This document shows, in pieces, positions 1 to 10,560 of a DNA stretch of 64,000 nt (position 1 is the stretch's first letter; every line of letters begins with the position of its first letter). Location of the stretch: contig MSED01000012.1 of NCBI GenBank assembly GCA_002099365.1, positions 186,001-250,000 of the forward strand, given 5' to 3'. The stretch is from Phialophora verrucosa. Its lineage: Eukaryota > Ascomycota > Eurotiomycetes > Chaetothyriales > Herpotrichiellaceae. A model generated the notes under the pieces. The model did no database searches. It saw nothing but the letters and a program-made list of their open reading frames with translations, and was not told the origin of the DNA. The translations under genes were made by a program, and so were the position numbers.

Positions 1-695
1 GGTAGGGAAGTGATGAAGGAAGGCAAATCGTGGCAGGAGCCGGGGATGATAAAATCCAAAGCCAGATTGAAGGCCCAGATGCCGCTGATTCTGGTCTCGA
101 AGGTGGTGGGATTTGGTACCTCCTGTGCGAAGAGACGGAAGAAGGCATCATGTCTCGCCTCCACGGGGATGATGGACGCGACGGTGGCTTCCAGTCCGGG
201 GTCGGTGGTGGAAAGGCCGTCCGCAAGATCCTGCAGAGCGCCGATACCGACGTTTGTAATGATGCTGGCGAGCGCCAGAAAGCTTGTCTCATCTGTAATC
301 GGGAAATCGTATTGGCAAGGCGCGACACCGGGGGCCCCGTTTCCTTCCAGCAGACCGACAATGGACGCGACATGAACCTCCTCTTGTGCGGCAATGCGAG
401 ATACAACTGCCATGTTGCTGACCCCGTTCACCTGATCGCCAGTTCCCCATCGTGTGTAGTTCATCAAACCCTCCTGGAAGAAATTCGATTCAAGGTTCTC
501 CAGGAAGTTTGCCAAGTGAAAGCTGTCGATGGCATTGCTGGAGATCTTGGGCGTGCCAGGTTGGTTCGGAAGTCCACCGCCGGCCTGCTGCGCGATATTA
601 GGAGGTAAGGCCGTGCCAGTCACGACTGCGACTGGAGATGCAACGACAGATCTGGCGAGCAGCGAAAGAGCGACGGGAAGGAAAAGGGAAGACAT
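1..695 (-). CDS. Ferritin-like domain secreted protein (Rds1-like), 3' end outside window
   Basis: The frame is open from an ATG at 695 leftwards past base 1, giving at least 231 residues with no stop, so the C-terminus lies outside the window. The N-terminus has a hydrophobic signal-like stretch (MSSLFLPVALSLLARSVVAS). The body shows the spaced Glu/His helices of the Ferritin_2 family: FFQEGL, then AAQEEVHVASI, then PVEARHDAFFR. Fungal members include the stress-induced Rds1 protein of fission yeast. They are often exported and their chemistry is not established. Iron binding through the E-E-H positions is inferred from the family. No intron is evident in the visible part. It is divergent from the CBP3 gene, with about 850 bases between them. 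Confidence 0.85.
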   Translation of the reverse strand, partial: MSSLFLPVALSLLARSVVASPVAVVTGTALPPNIAQQAGGGLPNQPGTPKISSNAIDSFHLANFLENLESNFFQEGLMNYTRWGTGDQVNGVSNMAVVSRIAAQEEVHVASIVGLLEGNGAPGVAPCQYDFPITDETSFLALASIITNVGIGALQDLADGLSTTDPGLEATVASIIPVEARHDAFFRLFAQEVPNPTTFETRISGIWAFNLALDFIIPGSCHDLPSFITSL

Positions 696-1543
696 GGCTG
701 CGATTGTGCAGGAAAAGAAACTTGGTCGCTCGAAAAAGTATTAAGACGCAGCGCAAAGAAGGTGTCAGTGAGAGACGGAAGGGAAGGTTAATCAGTTATA
801 CAAACTCCATCAGCCCGCCCGGTGAGAGGCTGTTCACTTCGCAATCTGCTGAAGCCGTAAGCACTACCCAGAATGAGATGGCTAGACCCCGGTCGAGCAT
901 CTTTCTCAGCCACATGCCACTGATAAAGATTAACCTGGAGTAGCGCCTCGTCGGCACGAGGTAATTCAGCAGGCAAGACCGGTTGTGCCACGGGTGCTCT
1001 TGATTGACACAGTTGATTGGCATATTGCCAACGTGTCTAGCCTCTGATAAGACTCACATCATGATGCCGACGAGACTTCGGGTCAACACTGGCAGATCGA
1101 ACGGGCAGACACCACAGAGCAGAATCCAGGTACGGGCACCGGCGGCGGGGGCCGCAGAAAGGTTAGATTTCAGCTTTGGGGCGGCGAGCGTTAAGCGATT
1201 GAATCGGAGGGTCCCTTAGACACAAGCTTCGGTAAGCACTTAGCTGTGCAAAGCTTCAGCTTAGGAACCAGAGAGGCAAGGGTGAGACTCGGTCAGCAAT
1301 CCATTTTTAGAGCAAGTTGCCATCAGGACGAAAAGGGGAAGTCAGATCGCGCTAAGAATGCACAAACACTGCAAACTCACCAAGCCCATTTTACATAAGC
1401 ATCGAAGTTTCAGCTCCGCAAATCGAATGACGCGCTCGAGATTTCCATGACGCGAGTACGAAATTCGGCATCCTCAGGCTAGACGACGCTGGAGGAAGCC
1501 TTCTCTGAACCCGTCGCCGCCCCCCCTACGACTGCGGACCAAG
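696..1543. other. Intergenic, divergent promoter region
   Basis: About 850 bases lie between the divergent ferritin-like and CBP3 genes. I see no convincing coding exon or RNA gene. It presumably holds both promoters. Confidence 0.5.
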
Positions 1544-2855
1544 ATGAGCTCCTTTAATCTCTGCACGTGCTGCCTTCGTGCGCTGCGACAGACTGCCAAA
1601 GCCGAGACAAAAGTGCGTCTCATAAAACGTGAACGCTGCAGAAAACCCAACTAATTCCGATGCTCAGGCAGCTCGAGCTCATAGCCAGATTCGTCCGAGG
1701 CGGCAATATCTGTCAACAGCATCGACGAAATGGCAGCAACAGGCTTCGCGCTCAACCGATCAAGCTCCAACGGAGCAGCCAGCTGTCCCTCCCACCACCG
1801 CTGCGACAATCACCACCAATGTAACCGCTCCTCCTGCTCCCAACAACGAGTTCGAATCTCCCCCGGCGTCACAACCAGCAGGGCAGCAGGCTCTTCCAAC
1901 CACGGTTTCGACCGTGACGTCCAACGTGACAGCCCCTCCGCCGCCGCCGGAAACCGAATCACACTCGCCGCCGCCGCAAGAAGGACAAGACAAATCCTCT
2001 GCACAACCCTCCCACGGCACAAGCGTCTCACAAATGCAACGCCAGATCCAATCGTCGCTCTCTTCCCAACCAAGCAAGTTGAACATCCCCGCCCGTCTAG
2101 CCCAGACACTCCAGCGCACCGTCCCCGCCGCCACCAAGACCTACACCATCTACGGGCAGACCGAGGCGCTATTCAAATCCTGCGCCGCACAGGCTGACTA
2201 CACCATCCCGCACGACCAACGCATGAACATCCTGACGGGCAAAGGGCCCGCGAAAGAGGCGTCGCAGGAGGGAGCAGAGCTGGGGCAGCCGCTCCCGGAG
2301 AACAAGCACGCGTGGTGGTTCACGGCGGTGAACCTGCCGCCCACCTTCTCCACATGGTCGCAGATTACGTTTCTGCACCTCTACGTGATCGTGACACAAC
2401 TCCGCGCGGTGCTGGAGTCCGAGTCGGAATTCCAGAACTACCACCGCTATCTGATTGAGCACTTCTCCCGAGAGGCCGAGGACAAGATGGTGATGCTCCA
2501 CAACCTCAACGCCCAGGGGATCCGCAGTCGATACCTGAAGGATCTGCTCCTGCAGTGGCGCGGGATTCTCGTCTCGTACGACGAAGGGCTCGTCAAGGGC
2601 GACGCTGTGCTCGCGAGCGCCATCTGGAGAAATCTGTTCCGCGCGGACGAGGACGTCGACTGGGTCAAGGTCGCTCAAGTCGTGGCGTTCCTGCGCTTGG
2701 CGGTGCGGAAAGTCGGCTCAATGACCATGGACGACATGCTCCGGCATCTGAATTCTCAGACCGGATCCAGTATATGGCCTGCCGCTCAGGGGTCGATTGC
2801 GACACTGGTGGACAAGCAGAGTCGCGGTATCAACGCTCCGTTTGAAGGACAGTAG
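1544..2855 (+). CDS. CBP3: Ubiquinol-cytochrome c chaperone CBP3 (UQCC1 family)
   Basis: Two exons, 1544..1612 and 1668..2855, give 418 residues. The 55-base intron 1613..1667 has a GTGCGT donor, a CTAAT branch-like site and a CTCAG acceptor, and keeps phase 0. The first exon supplies a basic, Arg-rich, acid-poor N-terminus that reads as a mitochondrial presequence. A Pro/Thr/Ser-rich linker follows (about residues 35-145). The conserved Ubiq_cyt_C_chap domain lies at about 215-370, with motifs HAWWFTAVNLPPTFSTWSQ, LHLYVIV and DWVKVAQVVAFLR. In yeast, Cbp3 with Cbp6 sits at the mitochondrial ribosome exit and helps make and assemble cytochrome b of complex III. Without the first exon the reading frame has no ATG near its start, which supports the spliced model. 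The low-complexity linker is longer than in yeast. Confidence 0.93.
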
Positions 2856-3719
2856 AGCGAGATACAACTGAATGTGAAGGATATTCCCCTCCTTCCTTGT
2901 ACAACCAGAGATAGAGAAAGCGCCATCGTAACAGAGCATATACATCCCGCAAATGTCGAGCGGGGAAGGACTTTCATGATTTTCAACGCTTAATCTTCGC
3001 CACTCCATATGCGTTGGCGCGATACGATTAGTTGAAGCACTTCAGCAACGAAGGGCAAGGCACAACACAAAGTGATGTTGATTCCCTCTCGCCGTCGGCT
3101 TCGTGTAAGTAGAAAACGCAATACATACAGGACAACAACCCCTGCCACCAGATTAGCCTGGCATGAGCTGAAGATTACATGCCGAGAGACTCTGTACTAT
3201 GGATTTAATGGTGATTGAGATTGAGGTTGGAAGCTTGATGCCACCAAGCTAGCTGGGCAAGGTTCCTGCGAGATACCCATTGAGAAGAAGAAAAAAAGAA
3301 AATGTAAAAGTACAACTACCTAAGAGTACGAGTACAAGTTTGCAGGAATGAATCTCTGTCTGGTGCTGTCATCTTCTCCTCCCAATGAGAGCCTCCTACC
3401 GCTGACATCCTCTCGTGCCAATGAAAGCCTTCCGCGACTCTTGTTGAACGGCGGTCGAACCGATAAAACAAACACTAATCGCGGTAGTAGTTGGTGATCT
3501 ATCTAGCCATTCGTTCCCTTTTCTTCGCATATCGGAAGAAAGTCGTCGACGAGGCGGTCGTGGTGGTCGTCTACCAGCGAGCAATGGCGGTGAACTGAGG
3601 TGGATGACAGTCACACACGGTGGTGACGCCGAGAACGGGAACGGGAGCGGGAAATTGTACCTCGCCAACATCCATCCCGCTTGGTCCAACCCAAAACCTC
3701 GGAAACACAACCAACCTCA
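2856..3719. other. Intergenic, convergent 3' region
   Basis: The 3' flanks of CBP3 and of the leftward secreted-protein gene meet here. I see nothing recognisable beyond short A-rich tracts near 3290. Confidence 0.5.
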
Positions 3720-4357
3720 CTAGATCTTGGTGTTGGTATTGCTGGGGCGCATACATATACATAGCCCTCGATCGAGCATGATGAAGCCAGGTCTACACTG
3801 GGGCCCAATCCCGCCCGCGCAGGGCTCCATCACCGCCGCCCCAGGAGCCTGCGTGCTGTGGTAGGTGCTCTCGAGAGATTTGAGGCTCTTCGGGATGTCT
3901 TCTAGAGCGACGTCGCGGCGTTGAAGCTCCAGCCACAAGTCGGGAACCGGTGCGGTCGTGGTTTGCGGGACCTGATGGGTGCACGGTGAGGGAGTGGCGA
4001 GAGCGTCTGTGACGGCAGTAGCAGTGGCGGCAGGGAGTGGCTGCGTCTCAAGGCAATACACAGCCGCGGAGGCCCTCACCGCCGGGGCAAGCTCTTCGTG
4101 CGAGCCGACCACTCGGTCAGAGAATCTGGCCACGCATGTTAGCTTCTGACTCCAGGCTACTCGTGAATGATATAAGAGTCTTACCCTGGCCAGTGACAGT
4201 CCTTTGCGTTGCCATTGCTGTCCTCGATGGCAGCGAAGTAGCGCTCAGTATTGATTCTAGTCCACACGTAGTCGAAGACGGGGAGAGCGGCGACGAGCAG
4301 CTGACAGCCCAGCAAAAGAACCAGAGCTCCGGCAGTGGTGATTCTGTGAGCGTGCAT
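3720..4357 (-). CDS. Small secreted protein of unknown function
   Basis: Two exons, 4357..4185 and 4125..3720, give 192 residues. The 59-base intron has a GTAAGA donor, a GCTAAC branch site and a CCAG acceptor. The N-terminus MHAHRITTAG followed by a Leu/Val/Ala core ending in AALP is a clear signal peptide of about 26 residues. The mature protein has about seven cysteines, four of them in the last 36 residues (PCAGG, QCRPG, LCIC). It has no further membrane segment and no domain I recognise. Small, secreted and Cys-containing proteins of filamentous fungi include effectors and surface proteins, but nothing here fixes a role. The start was chosen because it opens the signal peptide directly. 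Confidence 0.72.
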
Positions 4358-5600
4358 GTTGAAGCTGTATGAAGAGATTGCTTGTGGGTAGGAGAAGTCA
4401 ATGGTTATTGTGTGAGAAGGGCAGGGTTTATGAAGACTTTTTGTGTTGTCCGGAGCCGCGAAGTGGCAAGAAGGTAGCGCAGAGCGTTGCGTGGAACTTG
4501 TCGCAAGAAGGCTTCTCGGATACTTTGACAGCTCTTGTGATCCCACTTGACTGTAGGTTCGTGGCGCATCAGCGGTACTAGGCATGAGTTCGTGTCCCTG
4601 GATCGCGCGGTCACCTCAATGACGAAGATGATTTTCAAATTGCGACAACAAACCGCATCTCATGAGGTGCCGGCACCAATGAGACTGTACAGCAACAGTA
4701 GCCCTGCAGCCGTCATGGAATGTGACAGTTCCCGGATGCGACGTCTGGCAGAAGTCATATGCCTGCCAGCAGTCAACTCAGGTGCGCGACACACCTATCA
4801 AAAATGTCAAACAGATCCCGAAGCACAGTTGGGTGCTTCGATGCCACTGTGGAAGTACGTCTCTCAACTTGGTCACCCGTTGCTACCAGATTCTGGATGT
4901 TTTCAATTCTTTTGAAGCAGGCACGTTGTGAGAAAAGCCGCGGACCTGCATCGTGTTTCAGCGGCCTCAAAGCTGCTTGCCAAGTAGATAGTCAGCAGAC
5001 AATTCTTCAGCAGTATTGGTCTAGCAACTAGCTTTCACACCGCTCGTGGCATTGTTCCCTGTGGTGAAAGACTTGCCTTTCACTTGAAGACAGCTCTGAG
5101 CGAGCGTGAGTGAGCATATCGACAAAGGAACACAGCCAAAGCCGCGTCTCAGTTCGGGGTGGCTGCTGCCACATTAGGGAGGGAAGTACTCCTCAGGCTC
5201 AGCTCGTAAGATGGGGCACGCACGCATGAGCTCCAGCTGATATCTGTCGGTGTTATTTCAATAGTCTTCTTGCAGCAGAATCATTGTTCACAAAGAAATG
5301 AGATCGGCCCAGGGAGTCACGAAGTGCACTTCTTACTACGGCGAGCCATGACGCACACTACGGTGCACATTGCGGCCAAATGACGCTGTCGCGATATTGA
5401 CATGCTGGCTTGTATTCCACAAGTCGACAACATCGATCTATGAGACCCACCGCAACAAGTTGGCCATTCCAGTGTAAGGCCTGTTGCCATCGCGTCAATC
5501 TCTTATCCACGTGGGACCATGTCCAAGGGCTCCTAACACTCACTGGATAGCGAGACCGAATCCTCGTCCATTGCCCCTGGAGGGGCGCTCATCGCCCAAC
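4358..5600. other. Intergenic, divergent promoter region
   Basis: About 1.2 kb lie between the leftward secreted-protein gene and the rightward DnaJ gene. Scattered open frames lack coding character and I support no gene here. Confidence 0.45.
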
Positions 5601-6863
5601 ATGCTCCTCCTCCAACTCCTCGCTCATCTCCTCCCCATCTTTGCCTTCCTCACATGCTGCCTCGCCGCGGAAGACCTGTACAAAGTGCTGGGCCTCGACA
5701 AATCCGCCTCAGACCGAGATCTCAAGACCGCGTACCGCAAACTCTCCAAAAAGTACCACCCCGACAAAGCCACGGGGGACGAGAAGAAATTCCTCGAAGT
5801 CACCGAAGCGTACGAAGCCCTGTCTGATACGACGACGCGGAAGATCTACGACCAATACGGGCATGAAGGGCTGGAGAACCACAAACGCGGCGGTGGCGGG
5901 GGAGGCCACACCCACGATCCGTTCGACTTGTTCTCGCGGTTTTTCGGCGGCTCAGGCCACTTCGGCCGCGCGAACAGCGGCGTCCGCCGAGGCCCAGACA
6001 TGGAAGTGCGGCTACAAGTTCCGCTCCGTGACTTCTACACGGGCCGGGAAACCGAGTTTACCATCGAGAAGCAGCAGATCTGCGAGGAGTGTGAAGGCTC
6101 GGGCTCGGCCGACGGACAAGTCGAGACGTGCCACAAGTGCCATGGCCACGGGATCATCATGCAGCGATTCCAGCTCGCGCCTGGCATCTTCCAGCAACAG
6201 CAGGGCCCTTGCGATCAATGCGGCGGCCATGGCAAGATCATCAAACATAAGTGTAAAGTGTGCGGGGGGAACAAAGTCGTTCGCGGGCCCACGACCCTTA
6301 CGGCTGTCATTGATAAAGGCATCCCCAAGAACCACCGATTAGTGTTCGAGAGCGAGGCAGACGAGCATCCTGACCACGTGGCCGGGAACCTGTACGTCTA
6401 CGTCACGGAGCTCGAGCCCACGATGAGCGAGAACGAACAATATCGGACAGACGGGACATTTTTCCGCCGCAAGGACGACGACCTCTACTGGAAAGAAGTG
6501 CTCTCCCTCCGGGAGGCCTGGATGGGCGAGTGGACCCGCAACCTCACCCATCTCGACGGGCATGTCGTGCAGCTCTCGCGTAAGCGTGGCCAGGTCGTCC
6601 AGCCAGGGCACACCGAGACTGTCAAAGGCGAGGGCATGCCCATCTACCACGGCGGACATGTGCACGAACACGACCACGATGCCCCCGAGTTCGGCAACCT
6701 TTACGTCCAGTACGTGGTCGTGCTGCCTGACCAGATGGAGAGCGGCATGGAGAAGGACTTTCATGCCGTGTGGGAGAAGTGGCGGAAGAAGAAAGGCATC
6801 GACCTCTTGGCAGACAGTGGACGGCCTTTACAGCCTGATGTACCAACAAAGGATGAGTTATAG
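5601..6863 (+). CDS. SCJ1: ER-lumenal DnaJ-type (Hsp40) co-chaperone with KDEL signal
   Basis: Single exon, 420 residues. Start 5601 places a signal peptide (MLLLQLLAHLLPIFAFLTCC, then LAA) directly before the J domain at about residues 24-90, with HPD at 53-55. A Gly-rich linker follows, then four CxxCxGxx zinc-binding repeats (CEECEGSG, CHKCHGHG, CDQCGGHG, CKVCGGNK) and the C-terminal substrate-binding region. The last four residues are KDEL, an ER-retrieval signal. This is the architecture of yeast Scj1 (human DNAJB11/ERdj3 relatives), which stimulates the Hsp70 Kar2/BiP in protein folding in the ER lumen. An in-frame extension upstream of 5601 has no ATG and would bury the signal peptide. 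All core motifs are intact. Confidence 0.95.
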   Translation: MLLLQLLAHLLPIFAFLTCCLAAEDLYKVLGLDKSASDRDLKTAYRKLSKKYHPDKATGDEKKFLEVTEAYEALSDTTTRKIYDQYGHEGLENHKRGGGGGGHTHDPFDLFSRFFGGSGHFGRANSGVRRGPDMEVRLQVPLRDFYTGRETEFTIEKQQICEECEGSGSADGQVETCHKCHGHGIIMQRFQLAPGIFQQQQGPCDQCGGHGKIIKHKCKVCGGNKVVRGPTTLTAVIDKGIPKNHRLVFESEADEHPDHVAGNLYVYVTELEPTMSENEQYRTDGTFFRRKDDDLYWKEVLSLREAWMGEWTRNLTHLDGHVVQLSRKRGQVVQPGHTETVKGEGMPIYHGGHVHEHDHDAPEFGNLYVQYVVVLPDQMESGMEKDFHAVWEKWRKKKGIDLLADSGRPLQPDVPTKDEL

Positions 6864-7982
6864 ATTCGACATCCTCCGACATAGACAGAATCTGATGTCA
6901 ACATGATTCAACGCCTTCATGGCCATGCGACGCAATGTGGTAGAACTGATTTTACGTATCCTTGCGTATTCTTGTGTAGCCTTACCCTGTGACCTTGTTT
7001 GCATGGCTCTATCTTCTGCGCCACTACTGTGGATGGGGAAGGCTGACGGTTCAGCCTCGCAGTGACATCATCGCTGTGCCCCTTTTTCTTACCCAGAAAG
7101 CCCACACGACGGTCTCAAATCCCAGAGGATTTTTGATATTTTTTTTTTTAATTTTTGAAAGAACCCCTGCATGGCGGTTTCGAATTACAGTTCATTCTAC
7201 CATAGGCAGTCCCTTCTGCCACACTACGTATACGAGCCACAGTGAGCGCCGGACAATACCACAATGAAGCGTGCATCGCTCACGACCGCTCCAAAGGCAT
7301 GCACCAACTAACCGCTTTGCTCAACATCTGTCTATCGGTCTCTTTCTATGTGTGGCCGTGTCTGACTGTATGAGCGTCGCATTTCCAACCCGCCTGGCGC
7401 GTTGCACCTCGGCCAGTTCTACCCCGCAGAGGAGTGTGGTATGTATGTATGACAGCTTCAGCGGTGTGTATGTTCGTCACTAGATGCTATGCCCCAATAT
7501 AGAGAAGATGAGGGAGGAAGTGCACTCGGACGGGTAAGTGAAGGTGAGTAGTCGCACACGGCGCGACCTAACCCAAGTCTACCCAATTCAACTCAAATTG
7601 CACAATACGAATAGTTGGGAAAGCATTGAGTTGAGCTTGAGCTTGAACGTCTAGGTAACAGTATCATCCAAACCATCCATGGATTGACTCGCCAGGGTAT
7701 CTATCATCCGACATTCACGACTTCGCAATCCAGTCAGTCCTGTTCCATCCAAACCAATCCAGCCAAGGTCGTTCGAACCCGGCGGCTGCTGCAGGAGTTC
7801 GGATTTCAATTCAGCCCAATCCAGTCCGATCCGATCCAATCCAATCCAATCCCAACCTGCACTCCCCTCCCCTCCCCTCCCCTTCCCTCCTCTCCTGGTG
7901 CGTCTGCTCTGTTTTGCTCTGCTCTGCCAGTGCAAAGCCCCAGGCCCTTCAGATTAGGGTTACTAAGCTAGGGTAGGCCTAG
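6864..7982. other. Intergenic, convergent 3' region
   Basis: The 3' flank of the DnaJ gene meets that of the leftward small gene. It includes a T-rich run near 7139-7150 and the pyrimidine-rich repeats listed separately. I see no gene. Confidence 0.45.
7811..7893. repeat. Degenerate ATCCA/GATCC pentamers followed by CCCCT tract
   Basis: From about 7811 to 7855 the sequence cycles through near-perfect five-base units (CCAAT/CCGAT with shared ATCC). It is followed to about 7893 by a CCCCT-rich pyrimidine tract. This is simple sequence between genes, with no sign of function. Confidence 0.75.
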
Positions 7983-8525
7983 CTACATACACGCATAGCT
8001 AGTCCTTTGTCGATCCCGTCGTCTCATATCCTCGCGGCCGCGAATTCCACCCCCCGACTCGGCTAGGGGATCGTCTCGTTCGTTCTTCGCGGTCCTATAG
8101 TCCCGCCGGAGGAGGTTGTTCGACGGATACCCGAAGTCCTCGACCACGATGCGGTTCGAGCGACAATCCCGAGCAGCGCGGCGGTTATCTCGCGTCGCCT
8201 CGTCCCGACTTTGATCTTCGAGGCTCCGGCGGGAAGGCGGGTCGAAGTACCCAGTCCGCTCGGTGCGGAGGTAGTCCTTGAACTCCTTGCAGTCGCCAGC
8301 CCGCGGCCACAGCTGCCTGTATTCCTTCTTGATACCCTTGGTCGAGGCGCGGTTGAACGCCTCGCCTTGGTCGTTGTATCTGGTCCGCTGGTGGGCGCGG
8401 TCGTTGTGGTAGCTGTCGTCGTGGTATTTCCTCTCCTTGCGGTAGTAATCCGAGTTTCCTCTGGAGACCCGGTCGCTGCTCTTGTAGCCGTACTCGTCGT
8501 CATACCCGCGCGATCTGTCCGACAT
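7983..8525 (-). CDS. Small charged, disordered protein; member A of a local repeat family
   Basis: Open frame of 180 residues from the ATG at 8525. It is rich in Arg, Asp, Ser and Tyr (for example MSDRSRGYDD, DSYHNDRAHQRTRYND), with no signal peptide, membrane segment or known domain. It looks intrinsically disordered. Residues 114-133, starting NRRAARD and ending EDFGY, match a 20-residue unit that also occurs in the genes at 9.2-9.6 kb and 10.1-10.6 kb (see findings). In this copy the unit is followed by PSNNLLRR, which resembles PTKSLRR in the next gene. An upstream exon is possible, because the frame at 9004-8741 has a similar start to member C, but I could not join it with confidence. 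Function unknown. Confidence 0.6.
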   Translation of the reverse strand: MSDRSRGYDDEYGYKSSDRVSRGNSDYYRKERKYHDDSYHNDRAHQRTRYNDQGEAFNRASTKGIKKEYRQLWPRAGDCKEFKDYLRTERTGYFDPPSRRSLEDQSRDEATRDNRRAARDCRSNRIVVEDFGYPSNNLLRRDYRTAKNERDDPLAESGGGIRGREDMRRRDRQRTSYACM

Positions 8526-8740
8526 GGGGGGTTTGAGTGTGCTGCGCCGTCCGACGTCTGCTGTCCGATTGGTTTTACTGGGGCTGACTGGGGTATGGTA
8601 TGGCGTGATGTGATATAGTCCTGTGTGGATGTCGATGTGAATGGTATGTGAGATGGCTGTGCCTAGTAGGAGGAGGGTTCGTGGGACGAAATCGCGGGCC
8701 ATACAGAACGAACGAGCCTTGTGTGGCTTTTTCATGACTG

Positions 8741-9004
8741 TCACACACTGCGATGTTTGTATTCCTTCCTTCTGCCCTGGTGAAGTCGGATGGATTGTGC
8801 AAATGCAAGGAGGCCGCCGCCCAACCCAGAGCTTTGGGAACCACGGATGGCCTTCTCGGGAGTGTTGTTCACATCACCTCCGACAGCTTCACCGTCGATA
8901 TCCTCCTTGACCATAGCTTGATTGCGAAGGAGTCTGGATCGGTCAATCGCAAGGAACTGCCCGTTCAAAAAGAACATCGTGGAGCTTGTTTTCGCGAGCG
9001 CCAT
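8741..9004 (-). CDS. Possible small ORF or 5' exon linked to member A (uncertain)
   Basis: An 87-codon frame begins MALAKTSSTMFFLNGQ. Its MFFLN start and following acidic/Gly segment (KEDIDGEAVGGDV) loosely resemble the start of member C (MFLNRHHKRL, then VIVHDIPVQHDG). This may be the 5' exon of a repeat-family gene, or a decayed copy of one. I found no unambiguous splice that joins it to the frame at 8525. The evidence is only this weak similarity. Confidence 0.25.
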   Translation of the reverse strand: MALAKTSSTMFFLNGQFLAIDRSRLLRNQAMVKEDIDGEAVGGDVNNTPEKAIRGSQSSGLGGGLLAFAQSIRLHQGRRKEYKHRSV

Positions 9005-9200
9005 CCAAGGTGAAGAGTTACAGACGGAAACTCTACCTGTCACTTCGAAGGCATCACAACGGGGACGCAATCCCGGAAATTCAAGGCATAAGAGAACGCG
9101 AGAGGCACGAACGACACGCCACGGAAACTGACAAGACTGAATTGAGTTGTCGGACTGAATCTCGACTCGAGGGTCGATACTAAGATTTTTGCCCCGTTTC

Positions 9201-9569
9201 TCATCTCCCGGCCTTCGAGTCCCATCGCCGCAAACTCTTTGTCGGATAGGCGAAGTCCTGCCCTGCGGAACGTGCAGCCTCGCGGTCCCTCGCAGCCTGG
9301 TCATTTATTCTCGGCCCATGATTCCTCGAACTCTCGTGCCGTGGATCTTTGCCCGAGTATGCGAAATCTCGGCCGGCGGACCCAGCGGCTTCGCGGTCTC
9401 GGGCCGCTCTGTCGTTAGAATAGGAAGGATGGGCCTTGTACGTGCCCGTGCTGGAATCGAACTCAGTGCGGCTCGGGTAGTGGTAGGTCCGGTCGGGGTG
9501 CTTGCTGATCGGATAGCCTAGAGAGTCCCATTTCTTGGACTCCCATGGTTTCTTTGAATAGGTAGGCAT
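9201..9569 (-). CDS. Small charged protein with two copies of a 20-residue unit; member B
   Basis: A frame of 122 residues opens at the ATG at 9569, just after an in-frame stop. Two gapless copies of the unit sit at residues 52-71 and 89-108, both reading ND.AARDREAA...G.DFAY (a dot marks a differing residue). They are 37 residues apart. The N-terminal part is Tyr/Ser/Lys/Pro-rich (KKPWESKKWD, YPSRTEFDSS). A 5' exon could join through the CCACAG acceptor just upstream: codons for SWE precede the Met in frame, and an upstream frame starts MNLHHEVRVDVDG. I could not settle that phase. There is no known domain. Confidence 0.5.
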   Translation of the reverse strand: MPTYSKKPWESKKWDSLGYPISKHPDRTYHYPSRTEFDSSTGTYKAHPSYSNDRAARDREAAGSAGRDFAYSGKDPRHESSRNHGPRINDQAARDREAARSAGQDFAYPTKSLRRWDSKAGR

Positions 9570-10124
9570 TTCCCAGGACCTGTGGTCGTGCTAGTCAAGC
9601 TGTAGTCGTATCGTTTCTTGACAGAGACTGTTTCATCCGTCCTTGGGGATGATGGTATCCTTCGAACAGGCATGAGGGAGGATCGGAAGACTGCTCGTAT
9701 GGGAATGGGACCATTGCCCATAATCATCACCTTTCCCACTCGTTTGCAGTGCCGGGTTGTCGACTGGCGATCGTCACCGGTGACATTGGCCTGAAGGAGC
9801 CCTTGATGTCCATCGACATCAACTCGAACCTCGTGATGGAGATTCATCACACTGCTGCCTGCCACGGACAGGTGAGACGCAGGTCGTGACCATGTGGCGG
9901 CAAGGTGTCACAACCGGAGCTGTGTATCTTGCTGAGTGTCACAAATCGGCGCCGTAGAGTTTACGTTTCCTCAACATCGCCACCATCGTTGGGGAATCGG
10001 CGTGAGCTGGTGGAATGAAGCTGTATGCCCATGGGGTGGTGTGTTGTAGCGAACTCGCCACGACCAACGCATCGCGTCGGTAGGAAAGCTGCCATGCAGA
10101 AGGTCGCCAACGCCTCCTCGCACT
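9570..10124. other. Inter-copy spacer within the small-gene array
   Basis: The spacer between members B and C contains the frame 9847-9518 that may supply B's 5' exon (MNLHHEVRVD). Nothing else is supported. Confidence 0.35.
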
Positions 10125-10560
10125 TTACCCAGTGGGTGGCCATCCTGAGGCGCATTTCGCATTTCCGTCGTGTGCAAAGTCGCGCACTTCCACGCCGGCT
10201 GCTACACGTTCCTCAGCTGCCCGCTCATTGATTGCCGTGAAAGATTTTTTCTCTCGTTCGAGGGCAGCCGCCGACTTGGCCACCTCCATGCGCTTCTGGA
10301 CGAGTGCATCTTTCTCCACTGGATTGGAGCCGGGCAGTGGGTACAAGTCCTTATAGATTGCTTGAATGTTGGAAGTCTTGTACTGCAAGTAGGAGTCCTC
10401 GATGGGTGGCGAGTTGTCTATTGTAGAAAATGCTGACCTGTGGTAGCGAAGCAATTTCTCCAGCAGCGATTCCATCATGTTGGACGGGGATATCGTGAAC
10501 AATCACTTCCTTGGGAGATATTGCGACGCGAAGACGTTTATGATGTCGGTTGAGGAACAT
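10125..10560 (-). CDS. Small protein; member C of the local repeat family
   Basis: My preferred model has two exons, 10560..10438 and 10382..10125, giving 126 residues. The 55-base intron has a GTCAGC donor and a TTGCAG acceptor and is phase 0. The unspliced alternative starts at 10502 (MFTISPSNMM) and shares the same C-terminus. The C-terminal half has a Lys/Glu/Ala-rich, probably helical stretch, then the family unit starting INERAAEERVAAG and ending VRDFAH. It is therefore a relative of members A and B. It has no signal peptide and no known domain. The stop follows GWPPTG shortly after the unit, so this copy lacks the PSNNLL/PTKSLR tail. Confidence 0.45.

Noticed and set aside
7768..7790. 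tRNA B-box-like GTTCGAACCC
   Set aside because: No A box at the right distance and no cloverleaf can be folded around it.
7955..7975. Telomere-like TTAGGG near 7957
   Set aside because: Only a single hexamer copy inside the chromosome arm, not an array.
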